DNA from: Stieleria sp. JC731
GTDB lineage: Bacteria > Planctomycetota > Planctomycetia > Pirellulales > Pirellulaceae
Direction: 5' to 3'
Length of the DNA stretch: 64,000 nucleotides
Assembly: GCF_020966635.1 (NCBI RefSeq)
Contig: NZ_JAJKFQ010000005.1
Coordinates: 1,142,481-1,206,480, forward strand
Positions 52,149 to 60,004 of the stretch are shown piece by piece. How positions within the stretch are numbered: position 1 is the first letter of the stretch; each line of letters opens with the position of its first letter. The notes under the pieces are model-generated. The model made no database searches, had not been told where the DNA came from, and saw only the letters and a program-made list of their open reading frames with translations. A program made the translations under genes and the position numbers.

Positions 52149-52329
52149 CGGCAAGCTTGCTGCCCGTCTCGGTCAATATGGTTTGGGACGCTTCGCCACG
52201 ATTTATATTGGGGCCGTCATCTGATGTCAAATTTTTGTCGATGTGTTTCGTTTGTTCGCTAAGCCGCTTTATGAACTGAGTTGTGAACGATGTTTTGCTT
52301 TGACTGGAACGATGAAGCGTAACTCGCAA
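52093..52329 (-). CDS. Hypothetical protein (78 aa), possible 5' part of a frameshifted gene
   Basis: The frame reads MRVTLHRSSQSKTSFTTQFI and ends ASKITARLV. Its last part (ILTETGSKLADVHQVLATAA) is a plausible amphipathic helix of the type that could continue into the 210-residue frame, which it overlaps by 56 bases. Nothing else identifies it. Confidence 0.4.
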   Translation of the reverse strand: MRVTLHRSSQSKTSFTTQFIKRLSEQTKHIDKNLTSDDGPNINRGEASQTILTETGSKLADVHQVLATAASKITARLV

Positions 52330-52557
52330 GGCAAAGATACGATGCGAGTTTAGAAGGCTATTAAGTTTGACCGGTTGTATCGGCTTGGTGGAAACAACCT
52401 GACTCGGGCTGCTTCACGCCAGATCGGTTTGATCGTCGCGTCCACGTCTGGACATGTGGTGGGGAGTCCCGTTTGATTTGGTCAACGGAAGCGTGCTGTG
52501 ATCATGGAGATGCAAAAATGGTATTTGTCCATCCTTCAACTCTGCGTCAACGACTTC

Positions 52558-52752
52558 TCAAGTGATAGCGGTCGAATCAAGAGGTAGTTGCGAAGTCTTG
52601 TTCAATCGAACTTCTTCGGCTTCGGTGAGTTGTGAGTTTCGGCAAGTTGCGATTGATGTCGAAATAAGTAGGTCGAACAACGGCTGGTCTCGCAATGCAC
52701 GAGAACTCGGTTGCTGGAGTAGTTCACCTGCCTGGTTTTCAGGATCGTCCAT
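52558..52752 (-). CDS. Small hypothetical protein (64 aa) with strong ribosome binding site
   Basis: ATG at 52752 (MDDPENQAGELLQQPSSRAL) has AAAGGAGAGG just upstream, AAGGAG ending seven bases before the start, far better than most genes here. The peptide is acidic at the N-terminus and ends LPLDSTAIT. A longer frame begins upstream but the ribosome binding site decides for this start. No domain or export signal is visible. Confidence 0.5.
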   Translation of the reverse strand: MDDPENQAGELLQQPSSRALRDQPLFDLLISTSIATCRNSQLTEAEEVRLNKTSQLPLDSTAIT

Positions 52753-53700
52753 TTGTCCTCTCCTTTCTGGGTGGGGCAAGTGGATTAAATTGCCAACATC
52801 GGCTCTCGGCAATCCCGGAAGCGATGTGACCCGAACCTGAACCTGAGTCGTTGTGGTCGCTATCGCACGACTGTGCGGAACGACGTTACCTACAGCCGAA
52901 CCATTGGGGGAATCTGCACCGCAACAGTGCGTGGGAAATTTACCTACAAAATTCTGAGCTTTTCACTCGCCAAATGGCCACTACCAGTACAAGAATGAAG
53001 CATGCTTGCCCCCTTTCAAAAAGCTTCGGATTTAGCGATGTACCTGTATTTCATCCAACGCTGCTTTGCGTGTCATCGATCCTGTAGGATTCTGTTTGAG
53101 CAACTCGGAACCTCGGTCGAGTGTCACCATTGCAAGGAAAAAATGAATGCCGAACTGAAAACGCCGCAGGATTCGGACACGAGCAACCGTTCGTGGTTGT
53201 AGGCTGCGAACGTCTGCCTGAGCGGGCAAGGTAAGTTTCTCTTTGTGTTGGCCCAAGGCGAGAGAACTTCTGCTGTGCATCGTTGTGGAACTAGCTGCTT
53301 TGAAGTCAGTGTTGCATTGGATCCGCTTACTTAGGGGCGGCAGTCAGTAGCTGACGAACGTGGAGTAAATCGCAGTTGCGATCAGCTTACTGGTGCTGAC
53401 GTCCAGCTCGTGAAGGCAAGAAAAACTGCAGGATTAGACAGGCAAGCGAAATGTGGATTTCACAACGCGATGTCGTACTGCGTGAAGTTAGGGAATTGCG
53501 TCTGACACTGAGCTAATACGCGTTTCAGTGGGCTCTGAAAAGCAGAGACATGTGTGCTTCAATATGCGTCGGGACGCATCTACATCGATCTGTTGCTACA
53601 ATTTGATGAGCGTTTTTTTGTCGAATTGGTAGCAGCACTCGTTCTCTGTAACCTCTTCATTTTTGAGTGTGACCTACGACACCTTCAACGGACCGGCGGA
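52753..53700. other. Long gap, possibly with a small zinc-ribbon ORF
   Basis: Apart from the frame at 53002-53202 described separately, nothing convincing was found in these 950 bases. The stretch 53281-53540 has no ORF of note. The promoter of the DUF1330-like gene should lie near its right end. Confidence 0.4.
53002..53202 (+). CDS. Possible small zinc-ribbon protein (66 aa)
   Basis: The frame includes CFACHRSCRILFEQLGTSVE then CHHCKEK, with two CxxC pairs 19 residues apart. This resembles the short planctomycete zinc ribbons of the form 'C..C...L.V....G..V.CP.C'. ATG at 53038 (MYLYFIQRCFACH) is an alternative start. There is no Shine-Dalgarno. It may be a real small protein or a detached domain remnant. 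Confidence 0.35.
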   Translation: MLAPFQKASDLAMYLYFIQRCFACHRSCRILFEQLGTSVECHHCKEKMNAELKTPQDSDTSNRSWL

Positions 53701-54588
53701 ATGTTGCAGAAAATGAAATGTTGTTTGCTCACTTTCATGTGCCTCTTCGCCTGCGTCTCGTGGGCCGATGCGGATGAATCGGAAAAACCAAGCCTGGGTG
53801 TATCGGTCACTGAGGATCGACTCGCAAATCTTGAACAGAATTCCGATGTGCATCCGCTCATCGTGATGCGGCTCTTAAAATTCAAGAGCGATGATGGCCT
53901 GAAGCACTACGAAGAGTTTCTCGATTCGTATTCACCGTTGCTACGAGAATTGGGTGGTGAACTCCTATTCTTGGGTAGCACCACTCCGTACAAGCTAAGC
54001 TATGAGTCATCTCATGAGTTGTTTGGATTGAAAGAGAACCCTTGGGATTTGCTTGCCATTGAACGGGTTCGCTCACGCAAAGATCTCCGAAAGCTCCGAG
54101 GCACGGAGGCCTACCAAAAAGCCGAAGCTGAGCTTGTATCCCATTTGACGGAATTCAACATTCATGCGCTAAACGGAACGCTTCGAGGAGGCGAGCGCCG
54201 CAGCTTGGCCGATACCGTGGTAGCACCGGAATTCCCGGATGGAGAAGAACTTTTCGAACTCAATCTTCTCCGATTTCGACCCGATGGTGGCGAAGATAAG
54301 TACTACGGCGAATACGCAAAGCATGTTCTGCCCATGATTCGTGACGTTGGGTCCAAGGTGATCTACGGTCTCAAGTCGGAACTGATGTTGGCCGGGACTG
54401 AGCGATACGATCGAGTTGTTCTAGTCATGTATCCATCAGAGAAGGCGTTTCATCAAATGGTGATGAGCGATGAGTATCAAGCGGTCTCACCTAATCGAGA
54501 GGATGCTTTGGAGGTAGGGCATCTGTTTGGATTCAAAAACGAAGGACGCCGCCTGAGGCGATTCCGAAATGCGCAACCATCAAACTAG
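53701..54588 (+). CDS. Exported DUF1330/dimeric alpha-beta barrel-like protein
   Basis: A 295-residue protein. The start at 53701 gives a signal peptide (MLQKMKCCLLTFMCLFACVS, cut after WA or ADA); the longer frame to 53554 lacks one. Two ferredoxin-like units follow: residues 45-140 (IVMRLLKFKSDDGLKHYEEF ... LGSTTPYKLSYESSHELFG) and residues 180-280 (FELNLLRFRPDGGEDKYYGE ... VVLVMYPSEKAFHQMVMSDE). The pattern 'LNLLRFRPDG...Y.EY......' and 'YPS..AF..M..SDEYQ' is that of DUF1330/NIPSNAP-like dimeric alpha-beta barrels. Substrate unknown. It stands alone. Confidence 0.75.
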   Translation: MLQKMKCCLLTFMCLFACVSWADADESEKPSLGVSVTEDRLANLEQNSDVHPLIVMRLLKFKSDDGLKHYEEFLDSYSPLLRELGGELLFLGSTTPYKLSYESSHELFGLKENPWDLLAIERVRSRKDLRKLRGTEAYQKAEAELVSHLTEFNIHALNGTLRGGERRSLADTVVAPEFPDGEELFELNLLRFRPDGGEDKYYGEYAKHVLPMIRDVGSKVIYGLKSELMLAGTERYDRVVLVMYPSEKAFHQMVMSDEYQAVSPNREDALEVGHLFGFKNEGRRLRRFRNAQPSN

Positions 54589-55364
54589 CTTGAACTTTCG
54601 GTTCGGTTCGATGAATGCTTGGAATTGCGAGGGCTTGTACTCACTGACCGCTTTGGCCGTTCATCATTGGTGCCATTTTGCAAGTGCAGGACAACGCAGG
54701 TACCTCACTGGCAAAGCGAATTGCAGCAATGAAAGCAGGCTTGTTTCTGTGGTGACTCTCGTCTGACACAAGTTGGTCACACGGCATGGGATGCTGGCGA
54801 ATGGATACGAAGGAAACGTTTTGGTCGTGGTTGATACCCGACACAAACGAGGCCACTGGTGATGTCAACTAGTTAATGCCGAATCGAACCGGTGTCCAGT
54901 CCGCGGAACGACGAAGGTGCCAATGAAACTCAGATCGTTGCGTTTCCTGAACACCTGTCGCGCAGCTTCCAACGAGTTTTCACATCGTTTGCGATCGCTG
55001 TGAGAGGGCTCAGTCAGTCGTTGTTACCGCCTGCAACGTGCGACATGGCGAGTCATACGTATCTCTGCGATACACGAACATTCGGTTTTCCAGGTTTTGT
55101 TGAAGCAAAGTCGGTAACAGAGTCTCGGTCAAGCCGCTTTCCATATTGCACAGAATGCCGATGTGCCTTAGCAGGGAACAGTCGTTGTTTAAATGGAGCA
55201 GGTGTTCCGGCAATTGGTACGCGAACCATTCGTCTAGATTGGATTTGGTGGCTCAAAATTGCTAATCACGATCGTTGAGCCAACGCACTCAATGGTAAAA
55301 TCCAGACTCGCGTTGCTGTCTTCCCCGCAAGGCACTACGGTCTCACTCAAACAAAAATCTTACT
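54589..55364. other. Gap between the DUF1330-like gene and the hydrolase cluster
   Basis: Frames on both strands overlap each other (54892-55278 plus, 55010-55256 minus), none with a ribosome binding site or protein-like composition. I see no repeat, RNA or mobile element boundary here, although this is where the cluster at the right end of the window begins. Confidence 0.4.
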
Positions 55365-56222
55365 ATGTCAGCGACTATTCAAGCGAGCGTCGGTCGAAAT
55401 CGAGGCAACAATGCGAGTAACCGACGACAAGACGTATTGACGATTCAGCAGTTGCTTAGCGAGGCCGCGATCCAACTTCAGAATGATTCTTACAATCCTG
55501 GCGATATCGACGGTTTGATTGCGACGCCGCCTCGTTCGTCGGCAACGGTTTCGGCGATCATTGCGTTCCAGAAGCGTTGGATGCGCAATGCTGATGGAGT
55601 TGTCGAACCTGGCCGTAAAACTCTTGCGATGTTGAACGAGACATCGCAAGGCCAATCAACACCGACAAAAACATCTGCGAGCTCCGTCAAAGCGGTTCCG
55701 GCTCCACACCCCGCGGCGACGGGAACACTTTCGTTGTCGAAAGCGTTTTTGGGTAAAGGGATGAGCGAGATCTGTCCGAGTGGCTACGCCGATACGTCCA
55801 ATAATCACTGCGCTCATTTTGTCGGTCACGCGCTGGATATCAGAGTCGGATTGACTTGCCATGGGATGGCGAGCCGCAAAAAGCGAAAGGGTGAAAGTGC
55901 CAGTTTACGAGTTCACGAAATCTTTGCGGCGTGCCCCACGGTCAGTGAATACGATTCAAGCATGTTGGCTAAGAAAGGGCTGATGTTTGTCAGCGGAGTA
56001 AGCAACTTTGTCACCGCCAAGTCGGGTGTGACCAGCTTGCGAAATGTTCCCAAGAAGCATATCGGCATCCTGGTAGGCGGCAAAGTCTGGCACTACAGCA
56101 ACTCCAGAAACAAGGTCGTCAGTCAGACGCCCGAAGAATTCATCAAACACTACCGCGGACAGAAGAACGCATTGTGGTTCGGCGACCTGCCCAAAGGAGC
56201 GATCAGGCAGTTCACTGTCTAG
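55365..56222 (+). CDS. Peptidoglycan-binding-like protein with NlpC/P60- or CHAP-like cysteine peptidase domain
   Basis: A 285-residue protein without signal peptide. Residues 5-95 resemble a peptidoglycan-binding domain 1: RRQDVLTIQQLLSEAAIQLQ, YNPGDIDGLIATP, AIIAFQKRWMRNADGVVEPG. After a Ser/Thr/Ala-rich linker comes a domain with NHCAHFVGHALDIRVG, where Cys149 is a likely nucleophile (compare 'DCSxFV' of NlpC/P60), and KKHIGILVGGKVWHYSNSRN with His232 as the likely partner. This would cleave peptide or amide bonds in peptidoglycan or a protein. The lack of an export signal is typical of effectors secreted by dedicated systems or of intracellular enzymes. It is convergent with the hydrolase gene 80 bases away. 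Confidence 0.7.
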   Translation: MSATIQASVGRNRGNNASNRRQDVLTIQQLLSEAAIQLQNDSYNPGDIDGLIATPPRSSATVSAIIAFQKRWMRNADGVVEPGRKTLAMLNETSQGQSTPTKTSASSVKAVPAPHPAATGTLSLSKAFLGKGMSEICPSGYADTSNNHCAHFVGHALDIRVGLTCHGMASRKKRKGESASLRVHEIFAACPTVSEYDSSMLAKKGLMFVSGVSNFVTAKSGVTSLRNVPKKHIGILVGGKVWHYSNSRNKVVSQTPEEFIKHYRGQKNALWFGDLPKGAIRQFTV

Positions 56223-56302
56223 TGAACCGATCGTATCTGCGCTCGAGTCATTTTGTCGGCGATACGGTTGGCATCTGAGTGTTTTCACCGGTTCACGCTA
56301 GT

Positions 56303-57814
56303 TTAGAATTGAAAGGTCCAGTGAGAGTTTTCGTTTGGGCGAGTGAGCTTTGCGCGGCGAGTGGAACCGGGATCACAATTGTCTTCAATCAGTGCGGCGA
56401 GGTCGTCTAAAACAGGAATCGTATTCGCGAAGTAAGTGTGCCCCAGCAGATCAGCATTGAACGGGACCTCGATCGTGTCCAGGTTTGGAATGACCATCGG
56501 TGGCGGTAGCAGTCCTGCTCGCGGCGTGTGGGAGAGGAGGCGAGAGAATCCGAGGGCGCGGTCTTTTTTGCTCGCGTAGAGCGTCGCCCGCTTGCAAAAC
56601 TGTTCGATCCCTTCCGTTTCATCTTTGAACGTCTGCTGAAAGACATCCGGAGCGGCGAAGACGATCTGTCCGATATCAAGGTTCTTGCAGGAGGCGATCT
56701 TTTCGAATGCTTTTTTCCAAGCTTGCAGTAGACCTCGATTGCCCATGCTGTGTGCGATGACGTGAAGAGTCCCTTCCAACTTCTGCAATCGCTCACACAC
56801 CTGTTCAAGGGCCTTTCTGCTGCCAGAGATGACCTCGCCGTCTCCGTTGTATCGTGAGATAAAAGGGAAGAGGTTTCGGCTTGGCCAACTGAACGCAATC
56901 GTGGCTCCATCAATGCCTAGGTCGAATCCGAGTTGTCCGGCGCGAAGAATTGCATCGGCAAACGAGTTGTTAAAGCCGTGGATGAATAGCAAATGATTGG
57001 TCGATGCATTTTCGTTTTGGAGGCGTCTTTTGATCTCTGCAGCGAAGTCTTGAAGCAATCGTGTGTTCTCGATTCGCAAAGCCGAATCGCTGAAAAGACG
57101 CGACTCTTTGTACCAAGGCGATTTCAGTTCTCCGCGTCGGTGGGATGTTGGGATCCAGACGTCACATTGACCGTAGTGAACATTGTCAATGTTCGTTGAA
57201 CCTTCGATTTCAAAAACGTGGCCGTCTTTTTCGAAGAGTTGGCGGTTGGTTCCAAACCAAACAGGGAAAAGTGTGCCAGTCAGGCTATCAGCTTGTTTGC
57301 CGGTTGGCATTTCGAGATAAAAATCCGGTTCGGCAACAGGATCACTGCCTGCGATCATCCTAGGAGCCTCCCGATCAGACTGGTCGATCATCACATCGTT
57401 GACGATGATCGTTCTCTCTTCGGTGAGTCGCGATTCTTGCTTCCCATCGGTCGCAGTGTCCGCGATGGTCGGAAGCACAATGTCCCAGGGTGCGATTTCA
57501 AATAGGTATCGGTGTGATTCGGGAATCGTCCTGTCTAGGTGAATTGTGATTTCTGCTGGGGTAGCACGATGAATCGCGTGACAAGCTGGTTGTCCGATGA
57601 CTTGCACAATGAGTTCTGTCCATGCTGCAAGGACGCCGGATTGGCTTGCCGTTTCAGTTTCAAGCTTTTCCGTCAGATCAATCGCATGTTGTAGAGTCGG
57701 TTCCACTCGGTTCCATTCGTTCGAATGCGATGCATAAGTCAGCCCTTGCGACAGTAGACGGAATTCGAGCGTGCCGTCGTGGTATTTAAAATACAGTTCG
57801 AAAGCGGTATACAT
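56303..57814 (-). CDS. DUF900-family alpha/beta hydrolase with CHAT-like N-terminal region
   Basis: A 503-residue protein. The start at 57814 (MYTAFELYFKYHDGTLEFRL) was chosen because the frame upstream is basic and not protein-like. The C-terminal two-thirds is a DUF900 hydrolase: DVWIPTSHRRGELKSPWYKE, LLFIHGFNNSFADAILRAGQ, FSWPSRN, and a nucleophile elbow VIAHSMGNRGLLQAW with Ser356; Asp390 (FAAPDVFQ) and His459 (LLGHTYFAN) complete a plausible triad. The N-terminal 140 residues include EITIHLDRTIPESHRYLFEI followed by APWDIVLP, similar to the 'LPWELL' region that starts CHAT peptidase domains, although no CHAT catalytic dyad is seen. It is divergent from the C39-like gene, 77 bases apart. 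Confidence 0.8.
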   Translation of the reverse strand: MYTAFELYFKYHDGTLEFRLLSQGLTYASHSNEWNRVEPTLQHAIDLTEKLETETASQSGVLAAWTELIVQVIGQPACHAIHRATPAEITIHLDRTIPESHRYLFEIAPWDIVLPTIADTATDGKQESRLTEERTIIVNDVMIDQSDREAPRMIAGSDPVAEPDFYLEMPTGKQADSLTGTLFPVWFGTNRQLFEKDGHVFEIEGSTNIDNVHYGQCDVWIPTSHRRGELKSPWYKESRLFSDSALRIENTRLLQDFAAEIKRRLQNENASTNHLLFIHGFNNSFADAILRAGQLGFDLGIDGATIAFSWPSRNLFPFISRYNGDGEVISGSRKALEQVCERLQKLEGTLHVIAHSMGNRGLLQAWKKAFEKIASCKNLDIGQIVFAAPDVFQQTFKDETEGIEQFCKRATLYASKKDRALGFSRLLSHTPRAGLLPPPMVIPNLDTIEVPFNADLLGHTYFANTIPVLDDLAALIEDNCDPGSTRRAKLTRPNENSHWTFQF

Positions 57815-57891
57815 TCGCGGTATTGGCTCGCAGTGACGGTGCTTTCGTTTGCATCGTTGAAGGTTGAAAACGAAAGTCAATTTTGGAAACG
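57815..57891. promoter_or_regulatory. Short divergent promoter region
   Basis: A 77-base gap between the divergent hydrolase and C39-like genes. Both promoters must overlap here or lie inside the coding regions, which suggests the two genes are regulated together. No operator palindrome was identified. Confidence 0.4.
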
Positions 57892-59433
57892 ATGGCAAAG
57901 CTTCCTGCATACGAGAACGTTGAGTTCACCGCAGTTCAGATCGATCCTGCTAACGCCAACGTGAGTTGGCAGCAGGTTCAGGAAGCAACGAACGGCATCT
58001 TAACGGATTGGGGAATCACGCTGCTGCGAAAAGGATTGGATCCTTTTGTGAAGACTGTGCTTGTAGAAACCCCGTATGTCTGTGAAGACTATCGAAGTTT
58101 GCATCGGAATTTTTACGGTCGAAAGTTTCGAGAGAGATCCAGCAAGTGCGTCCGACTGCATTTCTTTGACGATCGTCTCGATCAAAGTCAGATGTTGATG
58201 GAAGGCTCCGCTGAAAACTACATCGGTAGCTCTGTCGTTGAGCCACTTGTCAAGCGATGTATCGGGCGTACCGTTCTTGATCCGGCCAAGCTTGGCTACG
58301 ATGCGAAGAATGTGCATTTGTTGGGGACAACGTTTCACAACCGGCTTGGTGGTTTGCGGTATGAGTGCCGGGGATTTCCGTACCGCACGCAAAACGACGA
58401 AGCGACGGTTTGCGCACACGTGACGATGTGGGCAGTCTGCCGTTATCTGTCAACAAAGTTTCAGCATTATCGAAAGCAGTTGCCATTCGATTTAGTCGAG
58501 ATGGCCGATCGACGCAGCGGGCGCGTCATCCCGCACCATGGTCTGACGTATGCGGACTATTCGGAGATGCTTGATCGGTTCGGTTGCCATCCGGTTATCC
58601 TGGCAAATCACGGTTACGGCAGCAGTCCATTTTCGATGACGCAGCCGACGCTGAGTGACCAAGCCGCGTTCGTAGATTTCCTTCGCGATCTGTATAGCTA
58701 TGTCGAATCAGGGTTCCCCGTGATTGCGACCTTTGGTGGGCATGTGGTTAGCATCATCGGTCATGAGTCGCAGCCGGAAGAAAAAGTCCATGATCGTATT
58801 TCCGCTTTGACTGGGCCGATTCACGCATCCGAGTTGGTCGACCGATATGTGGTGATGGACGACAACTATTTCCCATACCAATTCATGAACCGGTCCGAGA
58901 GTGAACCTGATGGTTACGCGTGGACTCTGAAGGATGTGCGCGGGATCGTCGTGCCATTGCCGGATGAGGCGTTTTTGCGGCCTCAGGACGTCGACCGTTT
59001 CACGGAAATGCTACTGGGAACGGATCAGATGAAGGAGATGATCCGCAAGTCTGAAGTCACCGGTCCGGTCATCTATCGACCCTTTCTTGCGACGGGGGTT
59101 TCACTGAAGCAGTTCAAATTAAAGCAGCTGATAGACGATCCTGATGACCTTGCGTTGCGATATGTTCTGGTGCTATCGCTACCGCGTTTCGTGTGGTGCG
59201 TCGAATTGTCTACTCCGGAGTTGCGCTCGAAAGATCGGGCATTTGGAGAGATTTTGCTGGATGCGACTGCTGGAGAGAGTGATTTGGAGCCAATTTTTGC
59301 AAGGATTGGGCCCTATATTGCTCGATCAATAGCTACGGAGCAGAGTTGGCAGCTAGACTATGTCGACGGAAACCCATACAGTACTTTCCGACAGTTCCGC
59401 CACAATCTTGGAGTCCCACCCTCTCATGTCTAA
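57892..59433 (+). CDS. Papain/C39-like cysteine peptidase-type protein
   Basis: A 513-residue cytoplasmic protein. ATG at 57892 was preferred over the TTG at 57883. A catalytic arrangement like that of C39/papain-fold peptidases is visible: NDEATVCAHVTMWAVCRYLS with Cys174, then VIATFGGHVVSIIGHE with His284 (or His291), then VVMDDNYFPYQF with Asp323/Asp324 as orienting acid. The N-terminal 170 residues (TAVQIDPANANVSWQQVQEA ... ETPYVCEDYRSLHRNFYGRK) and C-terminal 150 residues have no recognised family. Its stop overlaps the start of the next small gene (ATGTCTAA), which indicates coupled translation. The neighbourhood of other peptidases suggests a role as effector or processing enzyme in a conflict system. 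Confidence 0.7.
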   Translation: MAKLPAYENVEFTAVQIDPANANVSWQQVQEATNGILTDWGITLLRKGLDPFVKTVLVETPYVCEDYRSLHRNFYGRKFRERSSKCVRLHFFDDRLDQSQMLMEGSAENYIGSSVVEPLVKRCIGRTVLDPAKLGYDAKNVHLLGTTFHNRLGGLRYECRGFPYRTQNDEATVCAHVTMWAVCRYLSTKFQHYRKQLPFDLVEMADRRSGRVIPHHGLTYADYSEMLDRFGCHPVILANHGYGSSPFSMTQPTLSDQAAFVDFLRDLYSYVESGFPVIATFGGHVVSIIGHESQPEEKVHDRISALTGPIHASELVDRYVVMDDNYFPYQFMNRSESEPDGYAWTLKDVRGIVVPLPDEAFLRPQDVDRFTEMLLGTDQMKEMIRKSEVTGPVIYRPFLATGVSLKQFKLKQLIDDPDDLALRYVLVLSLPRFVWCVELSTPELRSKDRAFGEILLDATAGESDLEPIFARIGPYIARSIATEQSWQLDYVDGNPYSTFRQFRHNLGVPPSHV

Positions 59434-59644
59434 TTCGAATACCGATCGAACGACATCGGGTTGGATGAGCATCAGTGATCTGGAGGCCCGTTTGTCGGGT
59501 GGCAGTCATTGCGGAAGTTTGACCGAGACGGTTCGGCGTGTGAACGACAAAATCTCTGACGATCTGGTTCGCAATCGTCAACGTGAAGCGGCCGATTTTG
59601 CCGACGCTCAAAACCAAATCGTCGGTCACGAAGTCCGCCGCTAG
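59426..59644 (+). CDS. Small protein (72 aa) translationally coupled to the C39-like gene
   Basis: The ATG at 59426 overlaps the stop of the preceding gene by eight bases (ATGTCTAA). The peptide starts MSNSNTDRTTSGWMSISDLE and ends QNQIVGHEVRR. It is polar and mostly helical (SLTETVRRVNDKISDDLVRN), without cysteine clusters or membrane segments. The tight coupling suggests a partner, inhibitor or regulator of the C39-like protein. No family was recognised. Confidence 0.65.
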   Translation: MSNSNTDRTTSGWMSISDLEARLSGGSHCGSLTETVRRVNDKISDDLVRNRQREAADFADAQNQIVGHEVRR

Positions 59645-60004
59645 TTAGCCATCAGGCAAATACAAACCGCAGGTTCCATTCTTTCGCGGTCCTCTTCTCG
59701 CTACCCAAACGATGACTTGGCAGCCATCGTCGCCTTTCGCTCCGCGAAAGCAACGTTCGCTACCAGTGCTTTTGTCTCTCCTGCTCTGGCCCGTCTATTC
59801 GACTTGCGCCTGCTGGGGGCGTTCTCGTTGATTGTTGCGATGAAAGCGACTCGGCATTTTCTGGTTTCCAGCATCCAAGTGTCTTGTTTCGGTCAGGAAG
59901 CGCCTGGTTGTTCAATGCTCCCCTCTGCTGTTCTGGTCGAGTATCCACCGGTAGAATCGCCGAAGTGAATTGAAAGCAACGATTTCGTTCTTCTTCGGTA
60001 CTGC
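59645..60004. other. Intergenic region with dispersed hairpin
   Basis: No gene. It contains the inverted repeat at 59734-59750. A plus-strand frame of 83 codons crosses it (AIVAFRSAKATFA is the translated hairpin) and is not considered a gene. The trypsin gene's promoter may lie in the right part. Confidence 0.5.
59734..59750 (+). repeat. Perfect inverted repeat with TCC loop
   Basis: CTTTCGC-TCC-GCGAAAG with 7-bp arms. Flanks (gtcgc left, caacgttcgc right) resemble those at 34955-34971. Confidence 0.8.

Noticed and set aside
54892..55278. 128-codon frame in the gap before the hydrolase cluster
   Set aside because: It has no ribosome binding site or family signal and overlaps frames of similar quality on the other strand.
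59717..59968. 83-codon frame upstream of the trypsin gene
   Set aside because: Its start is the translated hairpin element and the rest lacks protein-like composition.
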